Positions 1 through 9,527 of a stretch of 64,000 nucleotides of DNA are shown piece by piece (within the stretch, counting starts at the first letter, position 1; every line of letters starts with the position of its first letter). Below the pieces are notes generated by a model. It worked only from the letters and a program-made list of their open reading frames with translations, ran no database searches and had not been told where the DNA came from. The stretch is from NCBI GenBank assembly GCA_902614355.1, contig CACMKP010000006.1, positions 1-64,000 on the forward strand, written 5' to 3'. This stretch comes from an uncultured Pelagibacteraceae bacterium. Its GTDB lineage: Bacteria > Pseudomonadota > Alphaproteobacteria > Pelagibacterales > Pelagibacteraceae. The translations under genes and the position numbers were made by a program.

Positions 1-2
1 AA

Positions 3-488
3 ATTAAAACCGCGATTGCAACAATTGGAATTCTTTTTGATACTACAGACGAACAAGGTGACACAATTATAAATCATCATGGAAGATTAGAATATGTTGG
101 GGATCTAAGCTCATCTTCTGATTCAGACTTTTATTTTATTAATAATCCAAGCACATCATATAATTACACATCAAATAATAAATCAGAACATAACTACAGA
201 GTTGGATATGGTATTGACACAACTTCAATTTCTGGCTGGTCAACAGTGGTAAATTTTGAAAGATTTGGTGCAAGAGGCAAAGGTTATAGTAATGAACTTT
301 ATTTATCTGTAGGATATGTGCCAATTGATGAAATTAAATATGCATTTAAGATAAATGATTTTAAAAATGCTGGACTAGAATTTACTAAAGAAGTGAATGA
401 CTTAGATTTGAAAATTAGTACAAATTATGATTTTTTAAGTGTTGCACCTAATTACAATGCAAATATTTCAATAAGCAATAGCTTTTAA
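3..488 (+). CDS. C-terminal part of an outer-membrane beta-barrel / autotransporter-like protein (truncated by window start)
   Basis: Open frame continues upstream of the listed 246..488 ORF to the window edge; alternating polar/hydrophobic strands and terminal Phe (..NISISNSF) typical of outer-membrane barrels. Confidence 0.55.
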   Translation: MKTAIATIGILFDTTDEQGDTIINHHGRLEYVGDLSSSSDSDFYFINNPSTSYNYTSNNKSEHNYRVGYGIDTTSISGWSTVVNFERFGARGKGYSNELYLSVGYVPIDEIKYAFKINDFKNAGLEFTKEVNDLDLKISTNYDFLSVAPNYNANISISNSF

Positions 489-546
489 TATTTCTTTAGT
501 GTTTGAAAGAAAAAATAAAAGTAGTATATATCAAAAACAATTTAAC

Positions 547-623
547 GGCGGGGTAGCTCAGTTGGTTAGAGCGCAGGACTCATAAGCCTGAGGTCAGTGG
601 TTCGATCCCACTTCCCGCTACCA
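547..623 (+). tRNA. tRNA-Met, anticodon CAT (elongator-like), CCA encoded
   Basis: GGCGGGGTAGCTCAGTTGGTTAGAGC..CTCATAA..GGTTCGATCCC..CCCGCTACCA cloverleaf; anticodon at 581-583. Confidence 0.95.
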
Positions 624-627
624 TTAA

Positions 628-1665
628 ATGAAAAAAATTCTTTCTGTAATTGGTATATGTTTAACATTTGTTTTGTTGACTGACTTATTATTTGGGGCTT
701 ATTTATTAAAATTTACCCCCAAAAAGATCGATCACACAACTATTCACAATGTTTACGATCATGATTTAAAAAAAAGTTTCAAAGGAAATTTAGAATGGTC
801 TCCCGGTGAAACTTATCTTTTTTGTTCAAATAAAAATTCATTTAGAACTTTTTGTGACAAAATGGATTTTGAGTCAAAAGAATTTGATATAGCATTCATA
901 GGAGACAGTTTTACAGAAGGTGTTGGTCTTGATTACAAAGATACTTTTGTTGGAAGAATTGAAAATAAATTTGACAAGTTAAAGATTGCTAATTTAGGCG
1001 TTGTATCTTACTCGCCATCAATTTATTTTACTAAGTTAAGATATTTATTAGAAAATGGTTACAAATTCAAAAGAGTAATCATTTATTTTGATATTAGCGA
1101 TATACATGACGATAATAGAAAATACAGATTAATAGATAACAAAATAAGTAGAAAAAAATCAGTAATTTTATCTAATATCCAAAGAACCTTGAAATCAACT
1201 TTTCCATTTTTGGCATATTCGTCAAAAGTATTGAAGAATGATGTATTTAATGAAACAGATGTAATAAATAAATGTACTTATCTGGATTTCTGTCATGAAA
1301 AAAGTTCGTGGACTTTTAACAATAAGTTTTTTGGAGATAAAGAAATTAGTAAATCATTAGAATTTATGGAGATGACATATGAACTTTTACAGAAAAATGA
1401 TATTAAAATGTCAGTTGGAATTTATCCTTGGCCAGCTCAAATTTTGTACGATAATAGTCAATCAAAGATTGTTAAATTAATGAATAATTTTTGTGTAAAC
1501 AAATGTGAGTTTTTCTTTAACAATTTTACAGATTTTTTTAATGAAATTACTTTTACTGAAAAAGAAAAAATTATTTCTAAGTATTATATTGAAGGTGATG
1601 TACATTTTAATTCTTTAGGTAATGAAAAAATATTTCAAAATTTTGTAAAGACCTTCAAAAATTAA
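628..1665 (+). CDS. SGNH/GDSL-hydrolase-like protein with N-terminal membrane anchor
   Basis: FIGDSFTEGVG block I motif; hydrophobic N-terminus; late DVHFNSLGN motif. Confidence 0.6.
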   Translation: MKKILSVIGICLTFVLLTDLLFGAYLLKFTPKKIDHTTIHNVYDHDLKKSFKGNLEWSPGETYLFCSNKNSFRTFCDKMDFESKEFDIAFIGDSFTEGVGLDYKDTFVGRIENKFDKLKIANLGVVSYSPSIYFTKLRYLLENGYKFKRVIIYFDISDIHDDNRKYRLIDNKISRKKSVILSNIQRTLKSTFPFLAYSSKVLKNDVFNETDVINKCTYLDFCHEKSSWTFNNKFFGDKEISKSLEFMEMTYELLQKNDIKMSVGIYPWPAQILYDNSQSKIVKLMNNFCVNKCEFFFNNFTDFFNEITFTEKEKIISKYYIEGDVHFNSLGNEKIFQNFVKTFKN

Positions 1666-2189
1666 TGTCCAGGAAATTCTATTAAATTTTCAACTTTAAA
1701 ACCTTTATCTTCAAGCTTTTTGCATCCATCTAAATCAAATAAATTTATAACAAAAATAAATGCTGCAACATTAGCATCTGACATCTTAATTAACTTAGCA
1801 GCAGCTTCAGCCGTTCCCCCAGTAGCAATTAAATCATCAATGATTAAAACATTATCATTTTTCTCAAAAGAGTCCTTATGAACTTCAATTGTAGCTGTTC
1901 CATATTCTAACTCGAAATCAACAGAGTGAACTTCTGCAGGAAGTTTATTTTTTTTCCTAAGCATAATAAAAGGTTTTTTCAAAATAAATGAGACTGCTGA
2001 AGCAAAAACAAATCCTCGAGACTCAATTGCAGCGATCTTATCAAAATCATATTTTTTAGATCTTTCAACTATTTGACTAATTGCTTCAGCGAATGCATCT
2101 TTGTCTTTAATTAGTGTAGTAATATCTCTAAAAAGAATCCCCTTTTTTGGATAGTCTTGAATAGATCTTATAAAATCTTTTAAATTCAT
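1662..2189 (-). CDS. apt: adenine phosphoribosyltransferase
   Basis: FRDITTLIKD, ESRGFVFA, VLIIDDLIATGGTAEAAAKLI PRPP motif. Confidence 0.95.
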   Translation of the reverse strand: MNLKDFIRSIQDYPKKGILFRDITTLIKDKDAFAEAISQIVERSKKYDFDKIAAIESRGFVFASAVSFILKKPFIMLRKKNKLPAEVHSVDFELEYGTATIEVHKDSFEKNDNVLIIDDLIATGGTAEAAAKLIKMSDANVAAFIFVINLFDLDGCKKLEDKGFKVENLIEFPGH

Positions 2190-2230
2190 AATAATTAATT
2201 ATTGCAGTATAAATAATTTATATTTTAAAC

Positions 2231-3103
2231 ATGACAAGAAATAAATTAGCAATAATTGGTGGAAGCGGTCTATATGATGTAGAGGAATTTACTGAAAGGG
2301 AATTAATAAATTTGAATACTCCTTGGGGGGAGCCATCTGATCAAATTTTAAAAACAATTTATAAAAATAAAGAAGTTTATTTCTTACCAAGACATGGAAG
2401 AGGACATTTCATTTCACCCTCAAACATTAACTTTAGAGCTAATATTGATGCACTGAAACAATTAGGGGTTACAGACATCGTATCTGTTTCAGCTGTCGGG
2501 TCATTAAAAGAGGATTTACCTCCCGGAAAGTTTGTAATAGTAGATCAATTTATAGATAGAACTTTCTCTAGGGTAAAAACATTTTTTGACAATGAAATAG
2601 TTGCACATGTTTCTATGGCTCATCCAACATCTAATGGTTTGATGAACGCATGTGAAGAGGCGATTAAAAAAGAAAAAATTGAATATCAAAGAAATGGCAC
2701 ATATGTTGTTATGGAAGGACCTCAATTTTCAACATTAGCAGAGTCAAATTTATATAGATCTTGGAAAGCAGATGTAATTGGAATGACTAATATGCCAGAA
2801 GCGAAATTAGCTAGAGAAGCAGAAATCAGATATGCCTCAGTTTCAATGGTTACAGATTATGATTGTTGGCATCCAGACCATGAAAATGTTGACGTTCAAC
2901 AAGTAATAAAAGTTCTTTTGGGAAATGCCGCAAAAGCAAAAAACATGATTAAAAATTTAATAGAAAATTTTGAAAATCATATTGATCCTAATGATCCAAC
3001 CAATAATTGTTTAGATGTTGCAATAATTACAGCACCTGAAAAAAGAACAAAAAAAACAATAGACAAACTTAAAACTGTTGCTGGTAGAGTTTTAAATCAA
3101 TGA
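2231..3103 (+). CDS. mtnP: S-methyl-5'-thioadenosine phosphorylase
   Basis: IIGGSGLYD, LPRHGRGH, YVVMEGPQFSTLAESNLYRSW, GMTNMPEAKLAREAEI. Confidence 0.93.
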   Translation: MTRNKLAIIGGSGLYDVEEFTERELINLNTPWGEPSDQILKTIYKNKEVYFLPRHGRGHFISPSNINFRANIDALKQLGVTDIVSVSAVGSLKEDLPPGKFVIVDQFIDRTFSRVKTFFDNEIVAHVSMAHPTSNGLMNACEEAIKKEKIEYQRNGTYVVMEGPQFSTLAESNLYRSWKADVIGMTNMPEAKLAREAEIRYASVSMVTDYDCWHPDHENVDVQQVIKVLLGNAAKAKNMIKNLIENFENHIDPNDPTNNCLDVAIITAPEKRTKKTIDKLKTVAGRVLNQ

Positions 3104-4170
3104 GAATAGAAGGAAAAGAATATCGTACTATTTGGTTTGAAAATAATGTTGTAAAAATTATTGATCAAACAAAACTTCCACACCAATTTATTATTAAAGA
3201 CCTTAAAACTGTTAAGGACTCAATAAATGCGATTAAGGTAATGGAGGTAAGAGGCGCACCTCTAATAGGTGCTACAGCAGCTTATGGAATGGTTTTAGCT
3301 ATAATTGAAAGTAATGACCAATCATTTTTAAAAAAATCTGCAAAAGATTTAATTAGTTCAAGACCAACAGCAATAAATTTAAAGTGGGCTGTCGATAGAA
3401 TGATGAATAAATTATCAGGAGTTAATAGTGATAAAATCTTAAAAATAGCCTTGAATGAAGCAAAAGATATATGTGAAGAGGATGTAAAATTTTGTGAAAA
3501 TATAGGATTAAATGGACTAAAGATTATTGAGGAAATCTATAATAAAAAAAAAGATACAGTTAATATATTAACTCATTGTAACGCAGGTTGGCTTGCAACA
3601 ATAAATTGGGGAACCGCAACCTCTCCAATTTATCATGCACATAAAAAAGGGATTCCCGTTCATGTGTGGGCAGATGAAACTAGACCAAGAAATCAAGGAG
3701 CAAATCTTACATCATATGAATTAAATGAAGAAGGAATTAAAAACACAATCATCGCAGATAACACAGGTGGCATATTAATGCAAAGAGGTGAAGTTGATAT
3801 GTGCATTGTTGGAACAGACAGAACTCTAGCTAATGGAGATGTTTGTAATAAAGTTGGAACTTATCTTAAAGCATTAGCAGCTCATGATAACAAGATTCCT
3901 TTTTATGTTGCACTTCCAAGTTCAACAATTGATTGGAATATAAAAGATCATAAAGATATTCCAATAGAAGAGAGAAATTCAGATGAATTATCTCATGTTG
4001 AAGGTTTAGACCAAAAAGGTGACATAAAGAAAATACAAATTTATCCAAAAAAAAGTATAGCCTTGAATTTAGCTTTTGATGTAACTCCAGCAAAATATGT
4101 TACAGGATTAATAACAGAAAAAGGTGTATGTGAAGCATCAGAAAAAGGACTTAAAGAATTATTTAAATGA
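3100..4170 (+). CDS. mtnA: S-methyl-5-thioribose-1-phosphate isomerase
   Basis: VRGAPLIGATAAYG, ILTHCNAGWLAT, VWADETRPRNQGA, VGTDRTLANGDVCNKVGTY. Confidence 0.95.
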   Translation: MRIEGKEYRTIWFENNVVKIIDQTKLPHQFIIKDLKTVKDSINAIKVMEVRGAPLIGATAAYGMVLAIIESNDQSFLKKSAKDLISSRPTAINLKWAVDRMMNKLSGVNSDKILKIALNEAKDICEEDVKFCENIGLNGLKIIEEIYNKKKDTVNILTHCNAGWLATINWGTATSPIYHAHKKGIPVHVWADETRPRNQGANLTSYELNEEGIKNTIIADNTGGILMQRGEVDMCIVGTDRTLANGDVCNKVGTYLKALAAHDNKIPFYVALPSSTIDWNIKDHKDIPIEERNSDELSHVEGLDQKGDIKKIQIYPKKSIALNLAFDVTPAKYVTGLITEKGVCEASEKGLKELFK

Positions 4171-4823
4171 AAAATTTTGATCAAAGAAATCAGATTATTG
4201 AATATTCGTTAAAATTAAATTCTACAAATCTTTCACCTCTTAGATCAGGCAATATATCATTGAGAGGAATAGAGGATGGCATAGAGGGATACTTAATTAC
4301 TCCATCAGGAAAAAAATATGAAACACTTAAACCTGAAGATATTGTTTTTATGGGTTTAAATGAAGGAGAAGAAAAAAACAATTCAACTAACAAACCATCA
4401 TCAGAATGGAGATTTCATAGAGATATTTATACAAATAAAAAAGAAGCACAGGCAATTGTTCATGCTCATTCTCCACACGCAACAGCTGTATCCTCACATG
4501 GAAAATCAGTACCACCATTTCATTATATGATCGCTCTAGCTGGCGGAGATGACATTAAATGTGCAGAATACGCTACTTTTGGAACAGAAGAGTTATCCAA
4601 AAATGTAATTAAAGCTCTAGAGAATAGAAGCGCTTGTTTAATGTCCAATCACGGCCAGGTTGCTTTTGGAAAAAATTTAGAGGATGCATTTGAGCTTGCA
4701 CAAGAGATAGAAAATATTTGTCATCAATACACTATTGCTTTAAAACTAGGACAACCTAAGATACTTTCATTTGAAGAAATGAAAAAAGTTTTAGATAAGG
4801 CTAAAAACTATAAAAAAAGGTAA
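4167..4823 (+). CDS. class II (FucA/Ald2-like) aldolase
   Basis: TPSGKKYETLKPEDIV, PSSEWRFH, VHAHSPHATAVS, HYMIALAGGDDIKCAEYATFGTEELS, SNHGQ; metal-binding His/Glu conserved. Confidence 0.85.
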   Translation: MKNFDQRNQIIEYSLKLNSTNLSPLRSGNISLRGIEDGIEGYLITPSGKKYETLKPEDIVFMGLNEGEEKNNSTNKPSSEWRFHRDIYTNKKEAQAIVHAHSPHATAVSSHGKSVPPFHYMIALAGGDDIKCAEYATFGTEELSKNVIKALENRSACLMSNHGQVAFGKNLEDAFELAQEIENICHQYTIALKLGQPKILSFEEMKKVLDKAKNYKKR

Positions 4824-4824
4824 G

Positions 4825-5865
4825 ATGATTAAAGTTGGGGAGCATATTACTTTAGATATTATAGGTACTACAAAAGAGTACGATTCTTCAGTTTATGAGA
4901 AAGTTATACATAAAATAGCTAAAGCAGCTAATGTAACTATTTTGAATATTTCAAAATATAAATTTGAACCTCAGGGTTTTACTATTTTAGCTTTATTGGC
5001 TGAAAGTCATATTAGTTTTCATACATTTCCAGAAAATGGAATAATTAGTTTTGATTTTTTTACCTGTGGAAAAATAAGTCCATCGGTGGCAATTGATATT
5101 ATAAAAAAAGAATTTGAACATAAACGTATTGTTAAAAAAGAATTTAATAGAGATACTAGATCTCTTTACCACGATATTTATAGTTCACCAGGATTACAAA
5201 AATCATATGTTGTAAATGAAGTTATAGAGGACTTTAAATCAAAAGTTGGTCAACACATTGAAATTTTAGAATTAGAACAATTTGGAAAATCTTTATTTAT
5301 CGATGGTGAAATACAAGTAGCGGCATCAGATGAACATTTATACAGCTCAACTTTTGTTGGGGCTGGGCTTAAGTTGAATAAAAAAAATGAAAGAGCAGCA
5401 ATAATTGGCGGTGGTGATGGTGGTGTTGCAAGAGAATGTATTTCAAAAAAGTTTAACTTTATAGATTGGTATGAATTAGATCCTGAAGTTGTTGAAGTTT
5501 GCAATAAACATCTTGGTGATATTGGAAAAAAAGCTACAGAAAAAAATTCTGTAAAATGTGTCTGGGGAGATGCTTTTGAAAGTATAAAGACAGTGAATGA
5601 AGATACATATGATCATATTTTTGTTGATTTAAATGATGACCAGTTTTGCATAGATCTGGCCGCTAAAAATATGGACTCTTTAGTTAGAATTCTCAAACCT
5701 AAAGGTGTTATTACTGCACAAGTTGGAAGTCAGGATAAAAAACCTCTTCAAGTTGAAAATTGGTTAAATGTATTCAATCATCATTTTGGAAATACTAATT
5801 TATCCAGAGTTTATATACCTAGTTTTGATTGTTCTTGGAATTTTTCTTCATCAATAAACCACTAA
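4825..5865 (+). CDS. fused S-adenosylmethionine decarboxylase (class 1b SpeD) - spermidine synthase (SpeE)
   Basis: N-terminal LAESHISFHTFPENG pyruvoyl-processing motif and FDFFTCG; C-terminal IIGGGDGGVARE and VFVDL-type aminopropyltransferase motifs. Confidence 0.9.
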   Translation: MIKVGEHITLDIIGTTKEYDSSVYEKVIHKIAKAANVTILNISKYKFEPQGFTILALLAESHISFHTFPENGIISFDFFTCGKISPSVAIDIIKKEFEHKRIVKKEFNRDTRSLYHDIYSSPGLQKSYVVNEVIEDFKSKVGQHIEILELEQFGKSLFIDGEIQVAASDEHLYSSTFVGAGLKLNKKNERAAIIGGGDGGVARECISKKFNFIDWYELDPEVVEVCNKHLGDIGKKATEKNSVKCVWGDAFESIKTVNEDTYDHIFVDLNDDQFCIDLAAKNMDSLVRILKPKGVITAQVGSQDKKPLQVENWLNVFNHHFGNTNLSRVYIPSFDCSWNFSSSINH

Positions 5866-5926
5866 TTTTTTCTTTTTAATATCTGTAATCTGTGAAATAA
5901 TATTTTTTTTACTAAAGGAGATAATA

Positions 5927-6754
5927 ATGAATATATTTAAAAAAACTATTTTTTCAGTTTTACTTTCTTTATTGGTAATAGGAAATGTTAATGCTGATAA
6001 AATAAGAATTGGAACAGAGGGTGCCTATCCTCCATGGAATTCAAAAAATGAGGCAGGTAAGTTAATAGGTTTCGAAGTTGAATTAGCTTACACATTATGC
6101 AGATACATAGGTCAACAGTGTGTGATAGTTGAGCAAGATTGGGATGGAATGATTCCAGCTTTAATCATGAGAAAGTTTGATGCAATAATGGCAGGCATGT
6201 CAATTACTGCAGAAAGACAAAAAGCTATTAGCTTTTCTCAAGGATATGCAGATGAAGTTGCATCTTTAGCAGTTATGAAAGGATCTAGCCTAGAAGGTTT
6301 AGATACATCTGCTGGGATAAATCTTACCAAACCAAATGCTGCAGCTAAAAAAGATCTTAAAACTCTTACTGCTGCATTAGCAGGTAAAACTGTTTGTGTA
6401 CAAACTGCTACAATTCATCAAAACTTTTTAGACTCTGGCGATGTGGGAAAAGTAAATGTCAGAACTTATAAGACACAAGATGAGGTTAATTTAGATTTAG
6501 CGTCTGGAAGATGTGATGCTGCCTTAGCTGCTGCAGTAGCATTTAGTGATTATGCAGAAAAATCTGGCAAGCCAGTTGTTTTAACTGGACCAACTTTTTC
6601 AGGCGGTGCTTTTGGAAATGGTGTTGGGGTAGGTATTAGAAAAGATGATACTGAACTTTTAAGAAAGTTTAATGCTGCAATTAATAAAGCAAGAAAGAAC
6701 GGAGATATTAGTAGAATAGCTACTAAATGGTTCGGTTTTGACGCTTCTATGTAA
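5927..6754 (+). CDS. amino-acid (HisJ/ArgT-like) ABC transporter substrate-binding protein
   Basis: Signal peptide; KIRIGTEGAYPPWNSKNEAGKLIGFEVELAYTLC, WDGMIPALIMRKFDAIMAGMSIT. Confidence 0.9.
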   Translation: MNIFKKTIFSVLLSLLVIGNVNADKIRIGTEGAYPPWNSKNEAGKLIGFEVELAYTLCRYIGQQCVIVEQDWDGMIPALIMRKFDAIMAGMSITAERQKAISFSQGYADEVASLAVMKGSSLEGLDTSAGINLTKPNAAAKKDLKTLTAALAGKTVCVQTATIHQNFLDSGDVGKVNVRTYKTQDEVNLDLASGRCDAALAAAVAFSDYAEKSGKPVVLTGPTFSGGAFGNGVGVGIRKDDTELLRKFNAAINKARKNGDISRIATKWFGFDASM

Positions 6755-6767
6755 TTAAATTTTAGGT

Positions 6768-6794
6768 TTGGCGACTATCATGTATAGTCGCCAA
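6768..6794 (+). promoter_or_regulatory. hairpin between SBP gene and first permease gene (stem TTGGCGACTA/TAGTCGCCAA)
   Basis: 10-11 bp perfect inverted repeat, no following U-tract; permease ATG 5 nt downstream at 6800. Confidence 0.85.
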
Positions 6795-6799
6795 TCTAT

Positions 6800-7492
6800 A
6801 TGGAACTTCTAGCTTTTGGAGATACTGGTTGGGGTGATGAGTTATTTCGTGCAACCCTAATGACCATAGCTGTTTCAATAACAGCAATGTTAATCGGTTT
6901 TAGTTTCGCCGCAGTTTTCACTCCTCTAAAACTATCTAAATTTAAATTTCTAAATTTAATTGCCAATATTTACACAACAATTATCAGAGGTGTCCCTGAA
7001 TTATTAGTTATTTACCTTTTCTTTTTTGGTGGGAGTGGAGCGATTATGTTTGTTGCTTCAATGTTTGGATATAACGAATACATTGAGATTAATGCGTTTC
7101 TTACAGGCTCATTTGCTATTGGTATTATATCTGGTGCTTATTCCACTGAAGTTTTTAGAGGGGCAATTCAATCGATTGATAAAGGTCAATTTGAGGCTGC
7201 AAAGGTTTTAGGATTTAGTAAATTTAAACAGTTTTATAAAATTGTTCTTCCGCAAATGCTAAGACTAGCCATACCAAATTTAAGTAACGTTTGGCAAATT
7301 ACTCTAAAAGATACATCTTTAATCTCTGTAACAGGTTTAGTTGAAATAATGAGACAATCTTACATTGCTGCTGGATCTACAAGAGATCCACTATTCTTTT
7401 ATTCATTCGCTGCAGTTTTATATTTATTACTTACTTTTGTAAGCATGAAGTTAATAAATAGATTAGAAGTTAAGTACAGTAGAGGGTATTGA
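6800..7492 (+). CDS. amino-acid ABC transporter permease (HisQ-like)
   Basis: IIRGVPELLVIYLFFFG and EAAKVLGFSKFKQFYKIVLPQMLRLAIP EAA motif. Confidence 0.92.
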   Translation: MELLAFGDTGWGDELFRATLMTIAVSITAMLIGFSFAAVFTPLKLSKFKFLNLIANIYTTIIRGVPELLVIYLFFFGGSGAIMFVASMFGYNEYIEINAFLTGSFAIGIISGAYSTEVFRGAIQSIDKGQFEAAKVLGFSKFKQFYKIVLPQMLRLAIPNLSNVWQITLKDTSLISVTGLVEIMRQSYIAAGSTRDPLFFYSFAAVLYLLLTFVSMKLINRLEVKYSRGY

Positions 7493-8163
7493 TGGATTTT
7501 GAATTAATGATCAATAGTTTTCCGAAACTATTAAATGCTGCAGTAGTAACTTTAAAACTTCTATCAGTTTCTTTAATTGTGGGGTTATTTATTGGATTAT
7601 TATTTGCAATTTTAAGATTAAATAAAAATATTTTTATAAATAAATTTGCGTATGGATATTCATATATATTTAGAGGAACTCCGTTGTTGGTGCAAATATT
7701 TATTATATATTTTGGATTAGGTCAGATAGAGTCTTTAAGGTCTTCTTTTTTGTGGGTTATACTTAAAGAGCCATACTGGTGTGCAATTATTGCTTTTGCG
7801 TTAAACACTGGTGCTTATACTTCTGAAATTTTGAGGTCTGCTTTTCAAACAATTAAACCAGGCATAATTGAAGCTGGAAAAAGTTTAGGTATATCTAATA
7901 AAATTATATTCTACAAAGTTCAAATTCCTATAGCCATTAGACAATCTCTTCCTGCATATGGGAATGAAATAATACTAATGCTCAAAGGTACCTCGTTAGC
8001 AAGCACAGTTACATTGATGGATTTAACGGGCGTAGCAAAATATATAATATCAACTACTTTTAAACCGATTGAAGTATTTATAGTTGCAGGTGGAATTTAT
8101 CTATTTATGACTTTTATAATTCACAACGTAATTAAGTTTTTAGAAAAAAAATATAGCTACTAA
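7489..8163 (+). CDS. amino-acid ABC transporter permease (HisM-like)
   Basis: IFRGTPLLVQIFIIYFG, EAGKSLGISNKIIFYKVQIPIAIRQSLP. Confidence 0.92.
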   Translation: MMDFELMINSFPKLLNAAVVTLKLLSVSLIVGLFIGLLFAILRLNKNIFINKFAYGYSYIFRGTPLLVQIFIIYFGLGQIESLRSSFLWVILKEPYWCAIIAFALNTGAYTSEILRSAFQTIKPGIIEAGKSLGISNKIIFYKVQIPIAIRQSLPAYGNEIILMLKGTSLASTVTLMDLTGVAKYIISTTFKPIEVFIVAGGIYLFMTFIIHNVIKFLEKKYSY

Positions 8164-8549
8164 TATTTTGTATATTCCTTAATTTCTTTGATTTTTGAGC
8201 CAGTATGATTATTGATTTCTAATTTGATCTTTGCACGATCATCATTTAAAAAGTGAACATCTCTTGAAAGTTTAATAAATTTTTCTCCAAAATCCTTTTC
8301 TTTTTCACATAATCTTTTTTCGTCTTCAATTAACCATAGTTTAGAATTTATTTTTTTTAGTGATTGATAAAGCTTATCGAGTTTTTCATCAGACTTTACA
8401 TTTTTCTCTAATTGATCTTTTAAAACAGAATGTTCGTTGTTAATAAATTTTAGCTTTTCAGTGTCTTTAATTTTTTCTTGCTTGATCTCTAAAATTGAAA
8501 CTTTGTCTAAAAGTTCCCCAATTGAAACCTCGACTATAATTTTATTCAT
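8160..8549 (-). CDS. small charged coiled-coil-like protein, probably DUF6165 family
   Basis: IIVEVSIGELLDKVSILEIKQEKI N-terminus; 129 aa. Confidence 0.55.
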   Translation of the reverse strand: MNKIIVEVSIGELLDKVSILEIKQEKIKDTEKLKFINNEHSVLKDQLEKNVKSDEKLDKLYQSLKKINSKLWLIEDEKRLCEKEKDFGEKFIKLSRDVHFLNDDRAKIKLEINNHTGSKIKEIKEYTKY

Positions 8550-8581
8550 AAAATCTAATACTGTGCTATCTTGTTATAAAT

Positions 8582-9523
8582 ATGTCTAATATTTTAATTA
8601 TCAAACACGGATCACTAGGAGATATAGCTCAAGCTAGCGGGGCAATTCAAGATATATCTGAAAATCATAAAAATGATCGAATATATCTACTCACAACAAA
8701 ACCTTATTTTGAACTATTTAAGAAAAATCCTTTTGTAAATGAGGTGATCTTAGACAAAAGACTACCAAAATATAATTTAATTTATCTATATTTTTTAATG
8801 AGAGAAATTAAAAAACATAATTTTTCAAAAGTGTTTGATCTTCAAAATTCATCAAGAACTTCTTTTTATAGAAATATTCTTTTCCCAAAAAGCAATAAAG
8901 ATATTTGGTCTAGCTCAAGAACAACTTTGCCTAAAGACATAACTAAAGAAAAATTTGATAAAAATTCAGTATTAAATAGATTTGATTATCAACTTAAGGA
9001 GACTGGGCTGAATACAATCAATACACTTAAACCTAATTTTAGTTGGGCTTGTTCTGAAATTACTGAAATCAAAAAAAAATATAATTTGCAAAAATATATT
9101 TTATTATTTCCTTTCTGTTCTCCACATCTACCAATAAAAAAATGGCCTTACTACAATGATCTGATTAGATTAATTAAGAGTAAATTTAGTACGGAATATG
9201 AAATTATTACGGCGCCTGGTCCTAATGAAATAGAGGATGCTAAAAAATTTGATACAAAAAATATTCTTGATAATGATAAGGCTTTAAACATTTCTCAGCT
9301 AACAACTCTTATTAGAGATAGTTCATTTATCATTGCTAATGACACTGGCCCAGCACATATAGCAGCAAATGTAGGTGCTAAGGGTTTGACCCTGTTTGGT
9401 AAACACACAACCGCTTATAAAGTGAGCATTGAAAGAGAAAATTTTAAAGTTATTGAAGTGACAGATTTAAATAAACTTAGTGCTGAAAAAGTTTTTGAAA
9501 GGTTAATTAATAATCTAACTTAA
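8582..9523 (+). CDS. glycosyltransferase family 9 (LPS heptosyltransferase-like)
   Basis: ILIIKHGSLGDIAQASGAI; IIANDTGPAHIAANVGAKGLTLFG. Confidence 0.85.
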   Translation: MSNILIIKHGSLGDIAQASGAIQDISENHKNDRIYLLTTKPYFELFKKNPFVNEVILDKRLPKYNLIYLYFLMREIKKHNFSKVFDLQNSSRTSFYRNILFPKSNKDIWSSSRTTLPKDITKEKFDKNSVLNRFDYQLKETGLNTINTLKPNFSWACSEITEIKKKYNLQKYILLFPFCSPHLPIKKWPYYNDLIRLIKSKFSTEYEIITAPGPNEIEDAKKFDTKNILDNDKALNISQLTTLIRDSSFIIANDTGPAHIAANVGAKGLTLFGKHTTAYKVSIERENFKVIEVTDLNKLSAEKVFERLINNLT

Positions 9524-9527
9524 ATTT

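Noticed and set aside
139-324. Minus-strand 61-aa ORF
   Set aside because: Shadow ORF opposite the beta-barrel coding frame, with low-complexity composition.
2516-2725. Minus-strand ORF inside mtnP, and similar antisense ORFs (3866-4093, 4190-4393, 5250-5504)
   Set aside because: Antisense to confidently identified enzymes, with no recognisable protein features.
4167-4823. Calling the aldolase-like gene mtnB
   Set aside because: Same superfamily, but the FucA-type HYMIA.AGG.I.CA.YATFGT.ELS signature fits an aldolase better; left as an open test in the findings.
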